A DNA stretch of 38,503 nt from an uncultured Bacilli bacterium (lineage in GTDB: Bacteria > Bacillota_I > Bacilli_A > RF39 > UBA660), in the NCBI GenBank assembly GCA_947632625.1, contig CANRPZ010000002.1, positions 1 through 38,503 on the forward strand, written 5' to 3'. Below, in pieces: positions 1 to 7,260 of this stretch (the stretch's first letter is position 1; the number at the start of each line of letters is the position of its first letter). The translations under genes and the position numbers were made by a program. The notes beneath the pieces are model-generated. The model searched no databases. It was not told where the DNA came from and saw only the letters and a list, made by a program, of their open reading frames with translations.

Positions 1-531
1 GTTGCTTCTTCCTTCTCCATGTGGTCCACCTTCTGTTGAAACAGCCCCTCTTAAAATATTACTTTTTAAATAAGTTCCTGTTGTTAAAATTAGGGCATCA
101 CACTCTATTTTTTCATTATTTGCGAGTATTATTCCTTTGATTTTATTTTCTTCAACAATTAAGTTTTCTACTAATCCTTCTTGAATTGTTAGATTGTTCG
201 TATTTTTTAGCCTTTTTAACATATTTTTAGGGTAAGTTGTTTTATCCGCTTGACAACGCAAAGATTGAACGGCTGGACCTTTTTTGCTATTTAGCATTTT
301 CATTTGGAAATGCGATTCATCCGCAACTTTTCCCATAAGTCCACCTAGTGCATCGATATCACGAACGATAACACCTTTCGCTGTTCCACCAATTGAAGGA
401 TTGCAAGGCATATCGGCAATATTTTTTTTATTCATTGTAATAAGTAAAGTTTTTTTACCTAAAAAAGCAGCCATATGAGCAGCTTCACAACCAGCATGAC
501 CGCCCCCTACGACAATAATTTCATATTTCAT
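1..531 (-). CDS. mnmG: MnmG (GidA), N-terminal part, truncated by the window edge
   Basis: FAD-dependent subunit of the MnmE-MnmG complex, which installs the carboxymethylaminomethyl group on U34 of certain tRNAs. The 177 codons present open with the dinucleotide-binding Rossmann fingerprint GGGHAGCEAA (about residues 9-18), followed by NPSIGG at about 43-48 and a GGPHGEGRS stretch at the window edge, all typical of MnmG. The rest of the protein (about 630 residues in the family) lies to the left of position 1. The ATG at 531 follows an AGAGGTGAAAA ribosome binding site. It sits 102 bp downstream of its partner mnmE on the same strand, as in B. subtilis. Two AT-rich hairpins separate the two genes. 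Identification is very secure. Confidence 0.97.
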   Translation of the reverse strand, partial: MKYEIIVVGGGHAGCEAAHMAAFLGKKTLLITMNKKNIADMPCNPSIGGTAKGVIVRDIDALGGLMGKVADESHFQMKMLNSKKGPAVQSLRCQADKTTYPKNMLKRLKNTNNLTIQEGLVENLIVEENKIKGIILANNEKIECDALILTTGTYLKSNILRGAVSTEGGPHGEGRSN

Positions 532-567
532 ACATTTTCACCTCTATTTGTTAAAAATTGTTTTTAT

Positions 568-595
568 AAAAAATTACGCTCTAGAGTAATTTTTT
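568..595 (-). terminator. AT-rich hairpin between mnmE and mnmG
   Basis: A perfect 10-bp stem (AAAAAATTAC / GTAATTTTTT) with an 8-nt loop lies between mnmE and mnmG, with a T-run on the 3' side on either strand. It is weak because the stem is nearly all A-T. It can pair alternatively with the neighbouring hairpin at 607-635, so it may be an attenuator rather than a simple terminator. Confidence 0.4.
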
Positions 596-606
596 GACAT
601 TTTTAC

Positions 607-635
607 AAAAAAATTACTCCATGTAGTAAATTTTT
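607..635 (-). terminator. Hairpin abutting the mnmE stop codon
   Basis: AAAAATTACT (609-618) pairs with AGTAAATTTTT (625-635) with one bulged base and a 6-nt loop. On the minus strand the stem begins inside the mnmE stop codon (634-636) and ends in a T-tract, as expected for an intrinsic terminator. The stem is AT-rich, so read-through into mnmG is likely. Confidence 0.45.
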
Positions 636-1983
636 ATTTTCCTAAACAAAAGTTTTTAAATAATTTATCAATTAATTCATCTTCATAAGTTTCCCCAATG
701 AGTAAACCTAAATTATCGAATGCTTCTCTTAAATGAATTTCTAACATATCAACAGGAATATTCTTTTTCATATCTTCTAATAACTTATTCATACTTGTAA
801 GAGATTTTTTTATTAAATCAATTTGGCGTACATTTGAAAGATACGTTAAATCTTTTTCTTTTATTTGATCTAAATGATACATTTCCATAATTTTTTGTTT
901 TAATTCTTCTAATCCATTTAGTTCTTTGGTATTTCCTCTTACAATATGTTCATTTGGTTCTAAAATAAGTTTTTCTTCTAAATCGGTTTTATTTACAAAG
1001 ATAAGATGTGTTTTTTCTTTTATTTGATCTAAAAGCTCTTTATCTTCGTTAGTTAATTCTTCATTATTGTTTAAAACTAAAATAATTAAGTCCGCGCTTT
1101 CTATTATTTGTTTACTTTTATCAACACCGATTTTTTCTACGATATCATTTGTCGCACGAATTCCTGCGGTATCTATTAAATTAATCGAAATTCCATTTAA
1201 AGTCATTTTTGCTTCGATAATATCTCTCGTTGTTCCAGAAATATCCGTTACTATGGCTTTTTCTTCATTTAGTAAAGCATTTAAAATACTACTTTTCCCG
1301 ACATTTGGTCTACCGATTAGTGCAACATCTATTCCAGATTTTATTAATTTTCCAACTTTAGAATTTTTAAGTAAAAGTTCTAAATCTTTTTGGATATCTT
1401 CAACTTTTCCTTTTAAATTTTCGTGCGTAATTTCTATGGCATCTTCATATTCTGGATAATCGATATTGACCTCAATATTGGCAATGACATCTAATATTTT
1501 ATCTCTTAATTCACGAACTAAATTTGTAGTTCTACCACTTACTCCACTTAATGCCATGGAACGTTGTTTTTCACTTTTAGCCTCAATTAAATCACTTACG
1601 GACTCTGCTTCTAACAAACTAATACGGCCATTTAAAAAAGCTCTTTTGGTAAATTCTCCAGGTTCTGCAAGTCGACAACCATTTTCTAGTAATAATTCAA
1701 GAATTTTATTTGTTGTTGCAATTCCCCCATGACAATTTATTTCTACAATATCTTCGGTTGTAAAAGTTTTAGGAGATAGCATAACGCTTACTAAAACCTC
1801 ATCTATTTGCTCTTCTTTATCAACAATAAACCCGTAATGAATGGTGTGAGAAGCAACTTTAGTTAAATCACAACCACGAAATATTTTATTCACAATAGAA
1901 ATTGCGTTTGAACCACTCACACGGATAATAGAAATAGCTCCAACTCCTAAAGATGTTGAAATAGCAGCAATTGTGTCTTCCAT
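634..1983 (-). CDS. mnmE: tRNA modification GTPase MnmE (TrmE)
   Basis: GTPase partner of MnmG in wobble-uridine modification of tRNA. It has an N-terminal folate-binding domain (EDTIAAISTSLGVGAI at the start, ENGCRLAEPGEFTKRAFLNG near 105-125), a helical domain interrupted by a G domain with P-loop GRPNVGKSS (about residue 224), DISGTTRD, a DTAG switch and NKTD, and the diagnostic C-terminal CLGK carrying the catalytic cysteine. Length of about 449 residues is normal. The reading frame opens at a GTG at 1989, but the ATG at 1983 sits at the better distance from AAGGAG and gives the usual MEDTIAAIS start, so I chose it. It has its own promoter after the jag terminator. Confidence 0.97.
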   Translation of the reverse strand: MEDTIAAISTSLGVGAISIIRVSGSNAISIVNKIFRGCDLTKVASHTIHYGFIVDKEEQIDEVLVSVMLSPKTFTTEDIVEINCHGGIATTNKILELLLENGCRLAEPGEFTKRAFLNGRISLLEAESVSDLIEAKSEKQRSMALSGVSGRTTNLVRELRDKILDVIANIEVNIDYPEYEDAIEITHENLKGKVEDIQKDLELLLKNSKVGKLIKSGIDVALIGRPNVGKSSILNALLNEEKAIVTDISGTTRDIIEAKMTLNGISINLIDTAGIRATNDIVEKIGVDKSKQIIESADLIILVLNNNEELTNEDKELLDQIKEKTHLIFVNKTDLEEKLILEPNEHIVRGNTKELNGLEELKQKIMEMYHLDQIKEKDLTYLSNVRQIDLIKKSLTSMNKLLEDMKKNIPVDMLEIHLREAFDNLGLLIGETYEDELIDKLFKNFCLGK

Positions 1984-2005
1984 AAGCACTCTCTCCTTCG
2001 CGGGT

Positions 2006-2014
2006 ATTATATCA
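2006..2014 (-). promoter_or_regulatory. Extended -10 promoter for mnmE
   Basis: On the minus strand TGATATAAT matches an extended -10 element (TGN-TATAAT) about 20 bp upstream of the mnmE ATG and downstream of the jag terminator. No good -35 is present at 17 bp, which extended -10 promoters do not strictly need. Confidence 0.6.
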
Positions 2015-2084
2015 TATTTTCTTGTAAATAGATTACTTTTTCAATATAATTATTAACAATAACTTTTATATCTAAAAAGACAGT

Positions 2085-2118
2085 TAAAAACCTACTGGTT
2101 TAATTATCAGTAGGTTTT
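2085..2118 (-). terminator. Intrinsic terminator of the rpmH-jag cluster, spanning the jag stop codon
   Basis: AAAACCTACTG (2087-2097) and CAGTAGGTTTT (2108-2118) form a perfect 11-bp stem with a 10-nt loop that contains the jag stop codon (2100-2102). On the minus strand the stem runs into GGTTTTTAACTG. The last sense codons of jag are therefore part of the terminator. Confidence 0.85.
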
Positions 2119-2714
2119 ATTATGACATGACGGTTTGGTTCTTCTCCTTCACTTATTGTTGTAACCCCTTTGAAATCTGTTAATACATTGTGAACAATTC
2201 TTCTTTCAAAGGAATTCATATTTTCTAATGTTGCTTCTACTTTAGTGCTTCTTACCTCTCTGGCTATTTTTTTGGCCATATACTCTAAATTTTTAATACG
2301 CTTTTCTTTATAGTTTTCAACGTCTAAACTTAAGTTGATATGGACATTATAAGCATTTTGTGCTTTTTGTTTAGCAAGAGTTTCAAGAGCTTTTAAGGTT
2401 TGTCCATTTTTACCGATTAATATAGCATTATTATCTGCATACATCGTAATAGAAATTTTTCTTTCTCTTATAGAAGATTCAAATTGAACATCTAATCCTA
2501 AATTGGTAATGATCTCTTTTAAATACTCTTTTATTTCTTCTACCAAGTCAATTAAGGTAATCGCTTTTATTTTATATGTACTGGATTTAAATAAGCGTCC
2601 ACTTACCTCTTCATCAATATGATAGACTATCTCACTTTCACTCGCATTTAATTTTTCGGTTGCAAGTTTTATTGCTTCTTCCTTTGTTTTTGCTTCTAAT
2701 ACTACCTCATTCAT
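2100..2714 (-). CDS. jag: RNA-binding protein Jag (KhpB)
   Basis: RNA-binding protein usually encoded beside yidC; in several Firmicutes KhpB partners KhpA and affects cell elongation and division. The 204 residues show the Jag N-terminal domain (VLEAKTKEEAIKLATEKLNA), a linker region, a KH domain containing IGKNGQTLKALETLAKQKA (about 105-125) and a C-terminal R3H domain with FERRIVHNVL (about 168-177). The ribosome binding site (AAGAGGT) lies in the last codons of yidC and only one base separates the genes, so translation is probably coupled. The gene ends inside its own terminator hairpin. Confidence 0.95.
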   Translation of the reverse strand: MNEVVLEAKTKEEAIKLATEKLNASESEIVYHIDEEVSGRLFKSSTYKIKAITLIDLVEEIKEYLKEIITNLGLDVQFESSIRERKISITMYADNNAILIGKNGQTLKALETLAKQKAQNAYNVHINLSLDVENYKEKRIKNLEYMAKKIAREVRSTKVEATLENMNSFERRIVHNVLTDFKGVTTISEGEEPNRHVIIKPTDN

Positions 2715-2715
2715 T

Positions 2716-3672
2716 TTATTTACCTCTTTTCTTACCTCTATTTCTCATTATTTTAAATAAATAATTTTGAATTACGACAAATCCATTTGTTACCACCCAA
2801 TATAAAGCAATGGCAGTTGGTAAACTAAAGGATGCAATGGAAATCATTATTATCATAAATTTTAAAGTAAATTGCATTTGACGTTCCATTTCACTATTTC
2901 CGCTTTGATTGTTCATAGAATTTTTAAACGAAAAATAAGTAGATAAGATGATCAGTAATAATAAACCAATATAAATATACTTTCCTTGACTTAATCCAAC
3001 AAGTGGAGTCATACCCAATTTCATTCCAAATAAACTATCTTCAAAAATTGCTGGTACACGGTTGATAGCTTGTAAGAAAGCAAAGAACAAAGGTAATTGA
3101 ATAAAGGCTATCAAACATCCTGAAACAGGATTAATTTTATATTTTTTATAGACCAGCATCGTCTCTTGACTTTTCATCATCATAGAATCTGTATCCGTTC
3201 TACCCGCATATTTTCTTTCAATTTTTTGTATTTCTGGTTGTGCTTTTTTCATATTTTCTGATTGATCCATTGTTTTTTTAGAGAAAGGGAATAATACTAA
3301 TCGAATTCCTAAACCTATTAACATAACAGATATTCCATAATTATGAAGCAATATTCCTACTTTTAATATTAACCAAGCTATAGGTTTTACAAATATAGAT
3401 TCCCACAAGCTATGATATTTAATAGAATTAGGTTTAAATTCTTCACAAGCTGGCAAATCTTCTAATTTAGTTGTAAGTTGGTCATTATATTTTACATACA
3501 CATCATATAAATCTTGCTCTTTCGGTTTACAAAGAATATTATTTTGCAAACTTTGACCTGTTTGTTCATAAGTAACTATATTTTTGTCTTCTTTTAAATA
3601 AGTTTTATTTCCACATCCCGTTGTTAAAAACAATATCATTATTACTAACAAACCTATTTTTTTCTTTTTCAT
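2716..3672 (-). CDS. yidC: Membrane protein insertase YidC (SpoIIIJ/OxaA type), lipoprotein
   Basis: Inserts and folds membrane proteins, alone or with SecYEG. The protein starts with a lipoprotein signal ending LTTGC, with the lipidated cysteine at residue 20, as in Gram-positive YidC. A roughly 70-residue extracytoplasmic segment follows, then the conserved five-helix core (GIGIRLVLFPFSKKT-like region near 120-135, PVSGCLIAFIQLPLFFAFLQAINRVP-like region near 180-205) and a basic C-terminal tail. At 318 residues it is longer than B. subtilis SpoIIIJ, mainly because of the N-terminal extracytoplasmic segment. It lies in the standard rpmH-rnpA-yidC-jag order, and its ribosome binding site (GGAGAT) is formed by the last codons of rnpA. 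Confidence 0.96.
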   Translation of the reverse strand: MKKKKIGLLVIMILFLTTGCGNKTYLKEDKNIVTYEQTGQSLQNNILCKPKEQDLYDVYVKYNDQLTTKLEDLPACEEFKPNSIKYHSLWESIFVKPIAWLILKVGILLHNYGISVMLIGLGIRLVLFPFSKKTMDQSENMKKAQPEIQKIERKYAGRTDTDSMMMKSQETMLVYKKYKINPVSGCLIAFIQLPLFFAFLQAINRVPAIFEDSLFGMKLGMTPLVGLSQGKYIYIGLLLLIILSTYFSFKNSMNNQSGNSEMERQMQFTLKFMIIMISIASFSLPTAIALYWVVTNGFVVIQNYLFKIMRNRGKKRGK

Positions 3673-3678
3673 ATATTA

Positions 3679-4002
3679 TTAATCTCCTTTAATTAAGTTT
3701 TCTAATGCTTCTTTCATTTTATTATAAGATGTATTTTTACAAGACCTCTTTATCATTATAATATAATCATTATAATTTTTAAAGTTTTGTTTTATTTCAT
3801 CAATAATATTTCTTGTTTGTCTTTTTAATTTATTTCTTTCTACCGCATTTCCTACTTTTTTACTAATTGAAATACCAAAATTGGGTGTTTTTTCTTCTTT
3901 TTTCTTTGTATACAAAGTAAAATACTCATTTTTTATATATGGACATTCATTAATAATATGATTGAATGCTATTTTTGATTTAATAATTTCCCTTTTTTTC
4001 AT
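3679..4002 (-). CDS. rnpA: Ribonuclease P protein component
   Basis: Protein subunit of RNase P, which removes 5' leaders from precursor tRNAs together with the rnpB RNA (not in this window). The 107-residue basic protein carries the conserved KKVGNAVERNKLKRQTRNI segment (about 48-66), the signature RNA-binding helix of the family. The ATG at 4002 follows AAAAAGGATC. It lies downstream of rpmH but a terminator hairpin sits between them, so its expression probably depends on read-through or on a separate promoter. Confidence 0.95.
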   Translation of the reverse strand: MKKREIIKSKIAFNHIINECPYIKNEYFTLYTKKKEEKTPNFGISISKKVGNAVERNKLKRQTRNIIDEIKQNFKNYNDYIIMIKRSCKNTSYNKMKEALENLIKGD

Positions 4003-4030
4003 ATTAAGATCCTTTTTCTATATAAGATGG

Positions 4031-4056
4031 CAAAAAAAACCACATGAAAGTGGTTT
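4031..4056 (-). terminator. Intrinsic terminator overlapping the rpmH stop codon
   Basis: On the minus strand AAACCAC, a 6-nt loop and GTGGTTT (4037-4043 pairing with 4050-4056) are followed by a run of eight T. The stem includes two bases of the rpmH stop codon (4055-4057). It would partly uncouple the abundant L34 transcript from rnpA. Confidence 0.8.
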
Positions 4057-4183
4057 ATTTAGTAATTAAATTTTTACGACCTTTTTTTCTTCTATTTTTT
4101 AGTATTTTCGTTTCTTTACGAGCAAAAAATCCATGTTTTTTTGCTTTTTTTCTTGTATTGGGTTGATAAGTACCTATTTTCAT
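4055..4183 (-). CDS. rpmH: 50S ribosomal protein L34, with an internal deletion
   Basis: A 42-residue, very basic protein too short for usual ORF listings. The N-terminus contains TYQPNTRKKAKKHGF and the C-terminus RRKKGRKNL, both hallmarks of bL34. Compared with the usual 44-residue sequence, one residue is inserted near the start (MKIGTYQP against MKRTYQP) and about four residues (normally NGRK/GGRK-like) are missing between TK and ILKNRRKKGRK. The AAAGGAGGG ribosome binding site and a consensus promoter lie immediately upstream, and the position next to rnpA and oriC is canonical, so the gene is expected to be functional. Confidence 0.95.
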   Translation of the reverse strand: MKIGTYQPNTRKKAKKHGFFARKETKILKNRRKKGRKNLITK

Positions 4184-4213
4184 AATTGTCCCTCCTTTAA
4201 ATAAAGCTTCTTT

Positions 4214-4243
4214 ATTATAATATTTATTTTAAAAAATTGTCAA
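4214..4243 (-). promoter_or_regulatory. Strong sigma-A-type promoter for rpmH-rnpA-yidC-jag
   Basis: On the minus strand TTGACA (4238-4243) and TATAAT (4214-4219) are both perfect consensus hexamers separated by 18 bp, ending about 30 bp upstream of the rpmH ATG. A perfect DnaA box (4255-4263) lies only 12 bp upstream of the -35. Confidence 0.85.
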
Positions 4244-4249
4244 GAAATA

Positions 4250-4548
4250 ATGACTTATCCACAACATTTTTCTAGTTTTCTTTTCCTTTTTTATAAGAAA
4301 ATTTCAATTTGTTTTAGCATAATTCACAATATAAACATAGATGTGAATTCTTTTTATTAACAAGTGAATTACTTTTAAAAAAAATTTGTGAATAATGTTG
4401 ATAAATGTTAAAAAGTTAGATATTATAGGTTAAAACTTATGTGGATAAGCTGTGCATAAGTTGTTAACATAAAATTTATGCTTTTATTTCAAAATGGATT
4501 GAGATAAAATTAAATTACATAAAGTAGCAGAGAGTGGGGTGAGGGAAT
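4250..4548. other. oriC: Chromosomal origin of replication (oriC), left part, with DnaA boxes
   Basis: This non-coding region between rpmH and dnaA holds a cluster of DnaA boxes. Perfect TTATNCACA matches lie at 4255-4263 (+), 4387-4395 (-), 4440-4448 (-) and 4451-4459 (-), and a TTATCAACA variant at 4396-4404 (-). A looser AATTCACA / TGTGAATT inverted pair lies at 4321-4349. AT-rich sequence at 4460-4530, just before dnaA, is the likely unwinding region. Together with boxes downstream of dnaA this is the bipartite origin seen in Bacillus. Divergent rpmH and dnaA on either side are the standard landmark. I could not fix the exact unwinding site. Confidence 0.92.
4398..4426 (+). promoter_or_regulatory. 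Probable dnaA promoter overlapping a DnaA box
   Basis: TTGATA (4398-4403) and TATTAT (4421-4426) are spaced 17 bp apart, upstream of dnaA. The -35 hexamer lies within the DnaA-box variant at 4396-4404, which would let DnaA repress its own transcription. The leader to the dnaA start would be about 115 nt. Confidence 0.55.
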
Positions 4549-5919
4549 TTGTTAGTTGAAACACAGGATTTATGGAATAATTTTTTAGTAAATATAAAAA
4601 ATGAAATTAGTTCTGTATCCTATAGTGCATGGTTTAATGATTTAAAATTAATTTCCATAGAGGAAAACTCTTTAGTTGTACAAGTTCCCATGGAAATCCA
4701 CAAAAAAATTTTAGGAGATACCTATTATTCACTTATTGAAGAAACCTTATTTAAATTAACAGGAATAAATTATGATATTACTTTCTTATTAGAAGAAGAA
4801 ATTGAACCAAAACCTGAAGAAATAGAAAAAAGTTCTTTAAAAGTGGAGGAAGAAGAAAAGAAAGATGAAATTTGGGTTAGCAATTTAAAGCCTGAATTAA
4901 ATTTTGATACATTTATCGTAGGAGAAACCAACCAATTAGCTAAAGTAGGGGGAATGGCAGTAGCAGAAGCTCCAGGAAAATTATACAATCCATTATTTAT
5001 ATATGGAAAGAGTGGTATTGGAAAAACGCATTTAATGCAAGCAATTGGAAATTTTATTGCTACTCATACAGATAAAAAGGTTTTGTATACAACCTGCGAT
5101 ATGTTTATGAACGATTATATTGGAATTGTTGGTAAAGAAAAAGGAAAAGAATCTATTGATTATTCAAATAATTTCCGAAATAAATATCGAAATGTAGATG
5201 TTCTAATTATCGATGATATTCAGTTTTTAGTAGGAGCCGAGAAATCCCAAGAAGAATTCTTTCATACTTTTCAAGCTCTTCATCAAGCCAATAAACAAAT
5301 TATTATAAGTTCCGATAAAAGTCCAAATGATTTAAAAAAGATAGAGGAACGTTTAAAAAGTAGATTTTTATTAGGATTATCCGTTAATATTGATCCTCCA
5401 GAGTTTGATCTTCGTTGTCGTATTCTAAAGCAAAAATTAAAAGGAATGAGTATTGAAAATATGGTAGAGGATGAGGTAATTGAATTTATTGCTAACAATT
5501 GTCAAAACGATGTCCGTTTTTTAGAAGGAACATTAAGAAGACTTATGGCATACACCGCTATGGTTGTTCCAGAAAAAATTGATTTAGCTTTTGCTAATGA
5601 AGCATTAAAAGATTACTTAAATGTTAATATTTATTCTGAAAATACAATTGAAAATATCCAACAAGTCGTTGCAGATTACTACCACATTACAGTTGAAGAT
5701 TTAAAAGGTAAAAAAAGAAGCAATGCTATCGCAATTCCAAGACAAATAGGAATGTATTTATCGAGAATGCTTACGGAAGAAACTTTTCCTAGAATTGGCT
5801 TTGAATTTGGTGGAAAAGATCACTCAACTGTAATCCATGCCTATGAAAAAATTAATAAAGATTTAAAAACAAATAAAAAATTACAGCAAGAAATTAATGA
5901 AATAAAAAATAAATTATAA
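4549..5919 (+). CDS. dnaA: Chromosomal replication initiator DnaA
   Basis: AAA+ ATPase that binds DnaA boxes, opens oriC and recruits the helicase loader. Domain I (DLWNNFLVNIKNEISSVSYSAWF, residues 7-29) is followed by a short acidic linker. Domain III has Walker A GKSGIGKTH (about 153-161) and Walker B VLIIDDIQFL, and domain IV carries the DNA-binding signature GGKDHSTVIHA near 424-434. Its 456 residues are normal. Translation must start at TTG: an in-frame TGA lies three codons upstream and a GTGAGGG-type ribosome binding site precedes the TTG. DnaA boxes on both sides and a promoter overlapping one of them suggest autoregulation. Confidence 0.98.
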   Translation: MLVETQDLWNNFLVNIKNEISSVSYSAWFNDLKLISIEENSLVVQVPMEIHKKILGDTYYSLIEETLFKLTGINYDITFLLEEEIEPKPEEIEKSSLKVEEEEKKDEIWVSNLKPELNFDTFIVGETNQLAKVGGMAVAEAPGKLYNPLFIYGKSGIGKTHLMQAIGNFIATHTDKKVLYTTCDMFMNDYIGIVGKEKGKESIDYSNNFRNKYRNVDVLIIDDIQFLVGAEKSQEEFFHTFQALHQANKQIIISSDKSPNDLKKIEERLKSRFLLGLSVNIDPPEFDLRCRILKQKLKGMSIENMVEDEVIEFIANNCQNDVRFLEGTLRRLMAYTAMVVPEKIDLAFANEALKDYLNVNIYSENTIENIQQVVADYYHITVEDLKGKKRSNAIAIPRQIGMYLSRMLTEETFPRIGFEFGGKDHSTVIHAYEKINKDLKTNKKLQQEINEIKNKL

Positions 5920-6057
5920 TATGTGCAAAACTTAAAGAGTTATCCCATATTATTCACATAAAAGAAAGGTTATTCTCTATGAAATTAAAAGAAATAACGT
6001 AGTTATAAACTTTATCCACACTATAATAAACATAAAAAAAGAAAGAAGGAAGAAGAA
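5920..6057. other. oriC: oriC, right part: DnaA boxes between dnaA and dnaN
   Basis: The 138-bp dnaA-dnaN spacer holds two perfect DnaA boxes, TTATTCACA at 5950-5958 and TTATCCACA at 6012-6020, plus near-matches at 5922-5930 and 5940-5948. This is the second half of a bipartite origin. The dnaN ribosome binding site (AGAAGGAAG) closes the region. Confidence 0.85.
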
Positions 6058-7176
6058 ATGAAATTTACAATCGATAAAGCGATTTTATTAGAAAATTTAA
6101 ATAATGTAATAAAAGGGGTATCTACTAAAAATGTGATACCAATCCTTAATGGAATTAAATTTGAATTAACAAATCAAGGTTTATCTTTAACTGCAAGTGA
6201 TAGTGAACTTACTATTAATTCTATTATAGATGCTAAAGAAATTAAACATATAGAAAATACAGGAACTACTATTATACAAAGTAAATTCTTAATTGATATT
6301 ATTAGAAAGTTACCAAATGATATTATTGATTTTGAAATGATAGATAATTTAAAAGTAAGAATTTATACAGAAAATGACCAATTCCAATTGAATTGTTTAG
6401 ATGCGAATGATTATCCTAATTTAAAGATGGAAGAACATAAAGATCCAATTATCTTAAAAGGGGATATCTTAAAAGGTTTAATTAATCAAACGGTGTTTGC
6501 TATTTCAACACAAGAATTAAGACCTCTTTTAACTGGAATTAATATGACAATTGTAGGGGATTCTTTACAATTTATTGCAACGGATTCTTATCGACTTGCT
6601 AAAAAGAATATAAAATTAGAAAGTCCAATAGATACTGATGTTAATATAGTTTTGCCAGGAAAAAATGTGATTGAGTTAGAAAAAATTATTGTAGATGATG
6701 AAAACGTAGAAATTCATATTTTTAGTAATAAAGTATTATTTAAATACAAAAATATTAAATTTCAAACGAATTTATTATCTGGAACCTATCCGAATACCTC
6801 AAACTTAATTCCTACTGAATATGGAATTATTGTAAAAGTAAATAAAGAAGAATTAATTGCAAGTGTGGATCGTTTTTCTTTACTAGCCCAAGGAAAAGAT
6901 AAAAATATTATCCGTATGCAATTAAGTAATAAATTTATTACTATTAGTTCTTATGCTTCTGAATTAGGAAATGCAAATGGAAAACTTTCTGTCGATACAG
7001 ATGCAAGTTCTACAATTGATATTTCTTTTAGTTCTAAATATATGTTAGAAGCTTTAAAAACAATTAAAGAAGAGGAAATTTTGCTTTTAATGACCGATGA
7101 TGTAAAACCTATTGTAATAAAATCTGTAACAGATGAATCTTTGATTCAATTAATATTACCTATTAAAACTTACTAA
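6058..7176 (+). CDS. dnaN: DNA polymerase III beta sliding clamp
   Basis: Ring-shaped processivity factor that tethers the replicative polymerase and other repair enzymes to DNA. The 372 residues fit the three-domain clamp fold, with typical segments STKNVIPILNGIKFEL (about 22-37), RPLLTGINM (domain II) and the C-terminal LILPIKTY close to the family ending LI(L/M)P(V/M)R. It follows dnaA across the oriC spacer. The gene ends inside a terminator hairpin, so the next gene (comK-like) is transcriptionally separate. Confidence 0.97.
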   Translation: MKFTIDKAILLENLNNVIKGVSTKNVIPILNGIKFELTNQGLSLTASDSELTINSIIDAKEIKHIENTGTTIIQSKFLIDIIRKLPNDIIDFEMIDNLKVRIYTENDQFQLNCLDANDYPNLKMEEHKDPIILKGDILKGLINQTVFAISTQELRPLLTGINMTIVGDSLQFIATDSYRLAKKNIKLESPIDTDVNIVLPGKNVIELEKIIVDDENVEIHIFSNKVLFKYKNIKFQTNLLSGTYPNTSNLIPTEYGIIVKVNKEELIASVDRFSLLAQGKDKNIIRMQLSNKFITISSYASELGNANGKLSVDTDASSTIDISFSSKYMLEALKTIKEEEILLLMTDDVKPIVIKSVTDESLIQLILPIKTY

Positions 7177-7190
7177 AAAGTAGGTTTTTT
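7165..7190 (+). terminator. Intrinsic terminator spanning the dnaN stop codon
   Basis: AAAACTTACT (7165-7174) pairs with AGTAGGTTTT (7179-7188), ten pairs with one T-G wobble, an AAAA loop and a long T-tract. The dnaN stop codon (7174-7176) is at the top of the stem and in the loop. Confidence 0.85.
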
Positions 7191-7196
7191 CTTTTT

Positions 7197-7229
7197 TTGA
7201 CAATTTTTTCGTTTTCCCTTTGCTACTAT
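7197..7229 (+). promoter_or_regulatory. Probable promoter of the comK-like gene
   Basis: TGCTACTAT (7221-7229) is an extended -10. A perfect TTGACA lies at 7197-7202, but the 21-bp spacing is long, so the -35 may not be used directly or may need an activator. I did not find a clear AAAA-N5-TTTT pair of ComK boxes. Confidence 0.5.
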
Positions 7230-7260
7230 AGAAAACAATTTATGAAAGGGAGGTGAAAAA

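Noticed and set aside
1067..1459. Long frames antisense to mnmE, dnaA, gyrA, dnaX and mfd
   Set aside because: They mirror conserved genes on the opposite strand, lack ribosome binding sites and show the Ser/Phe/Ile-rich composition typical of antisense translation of AT-rich genes.
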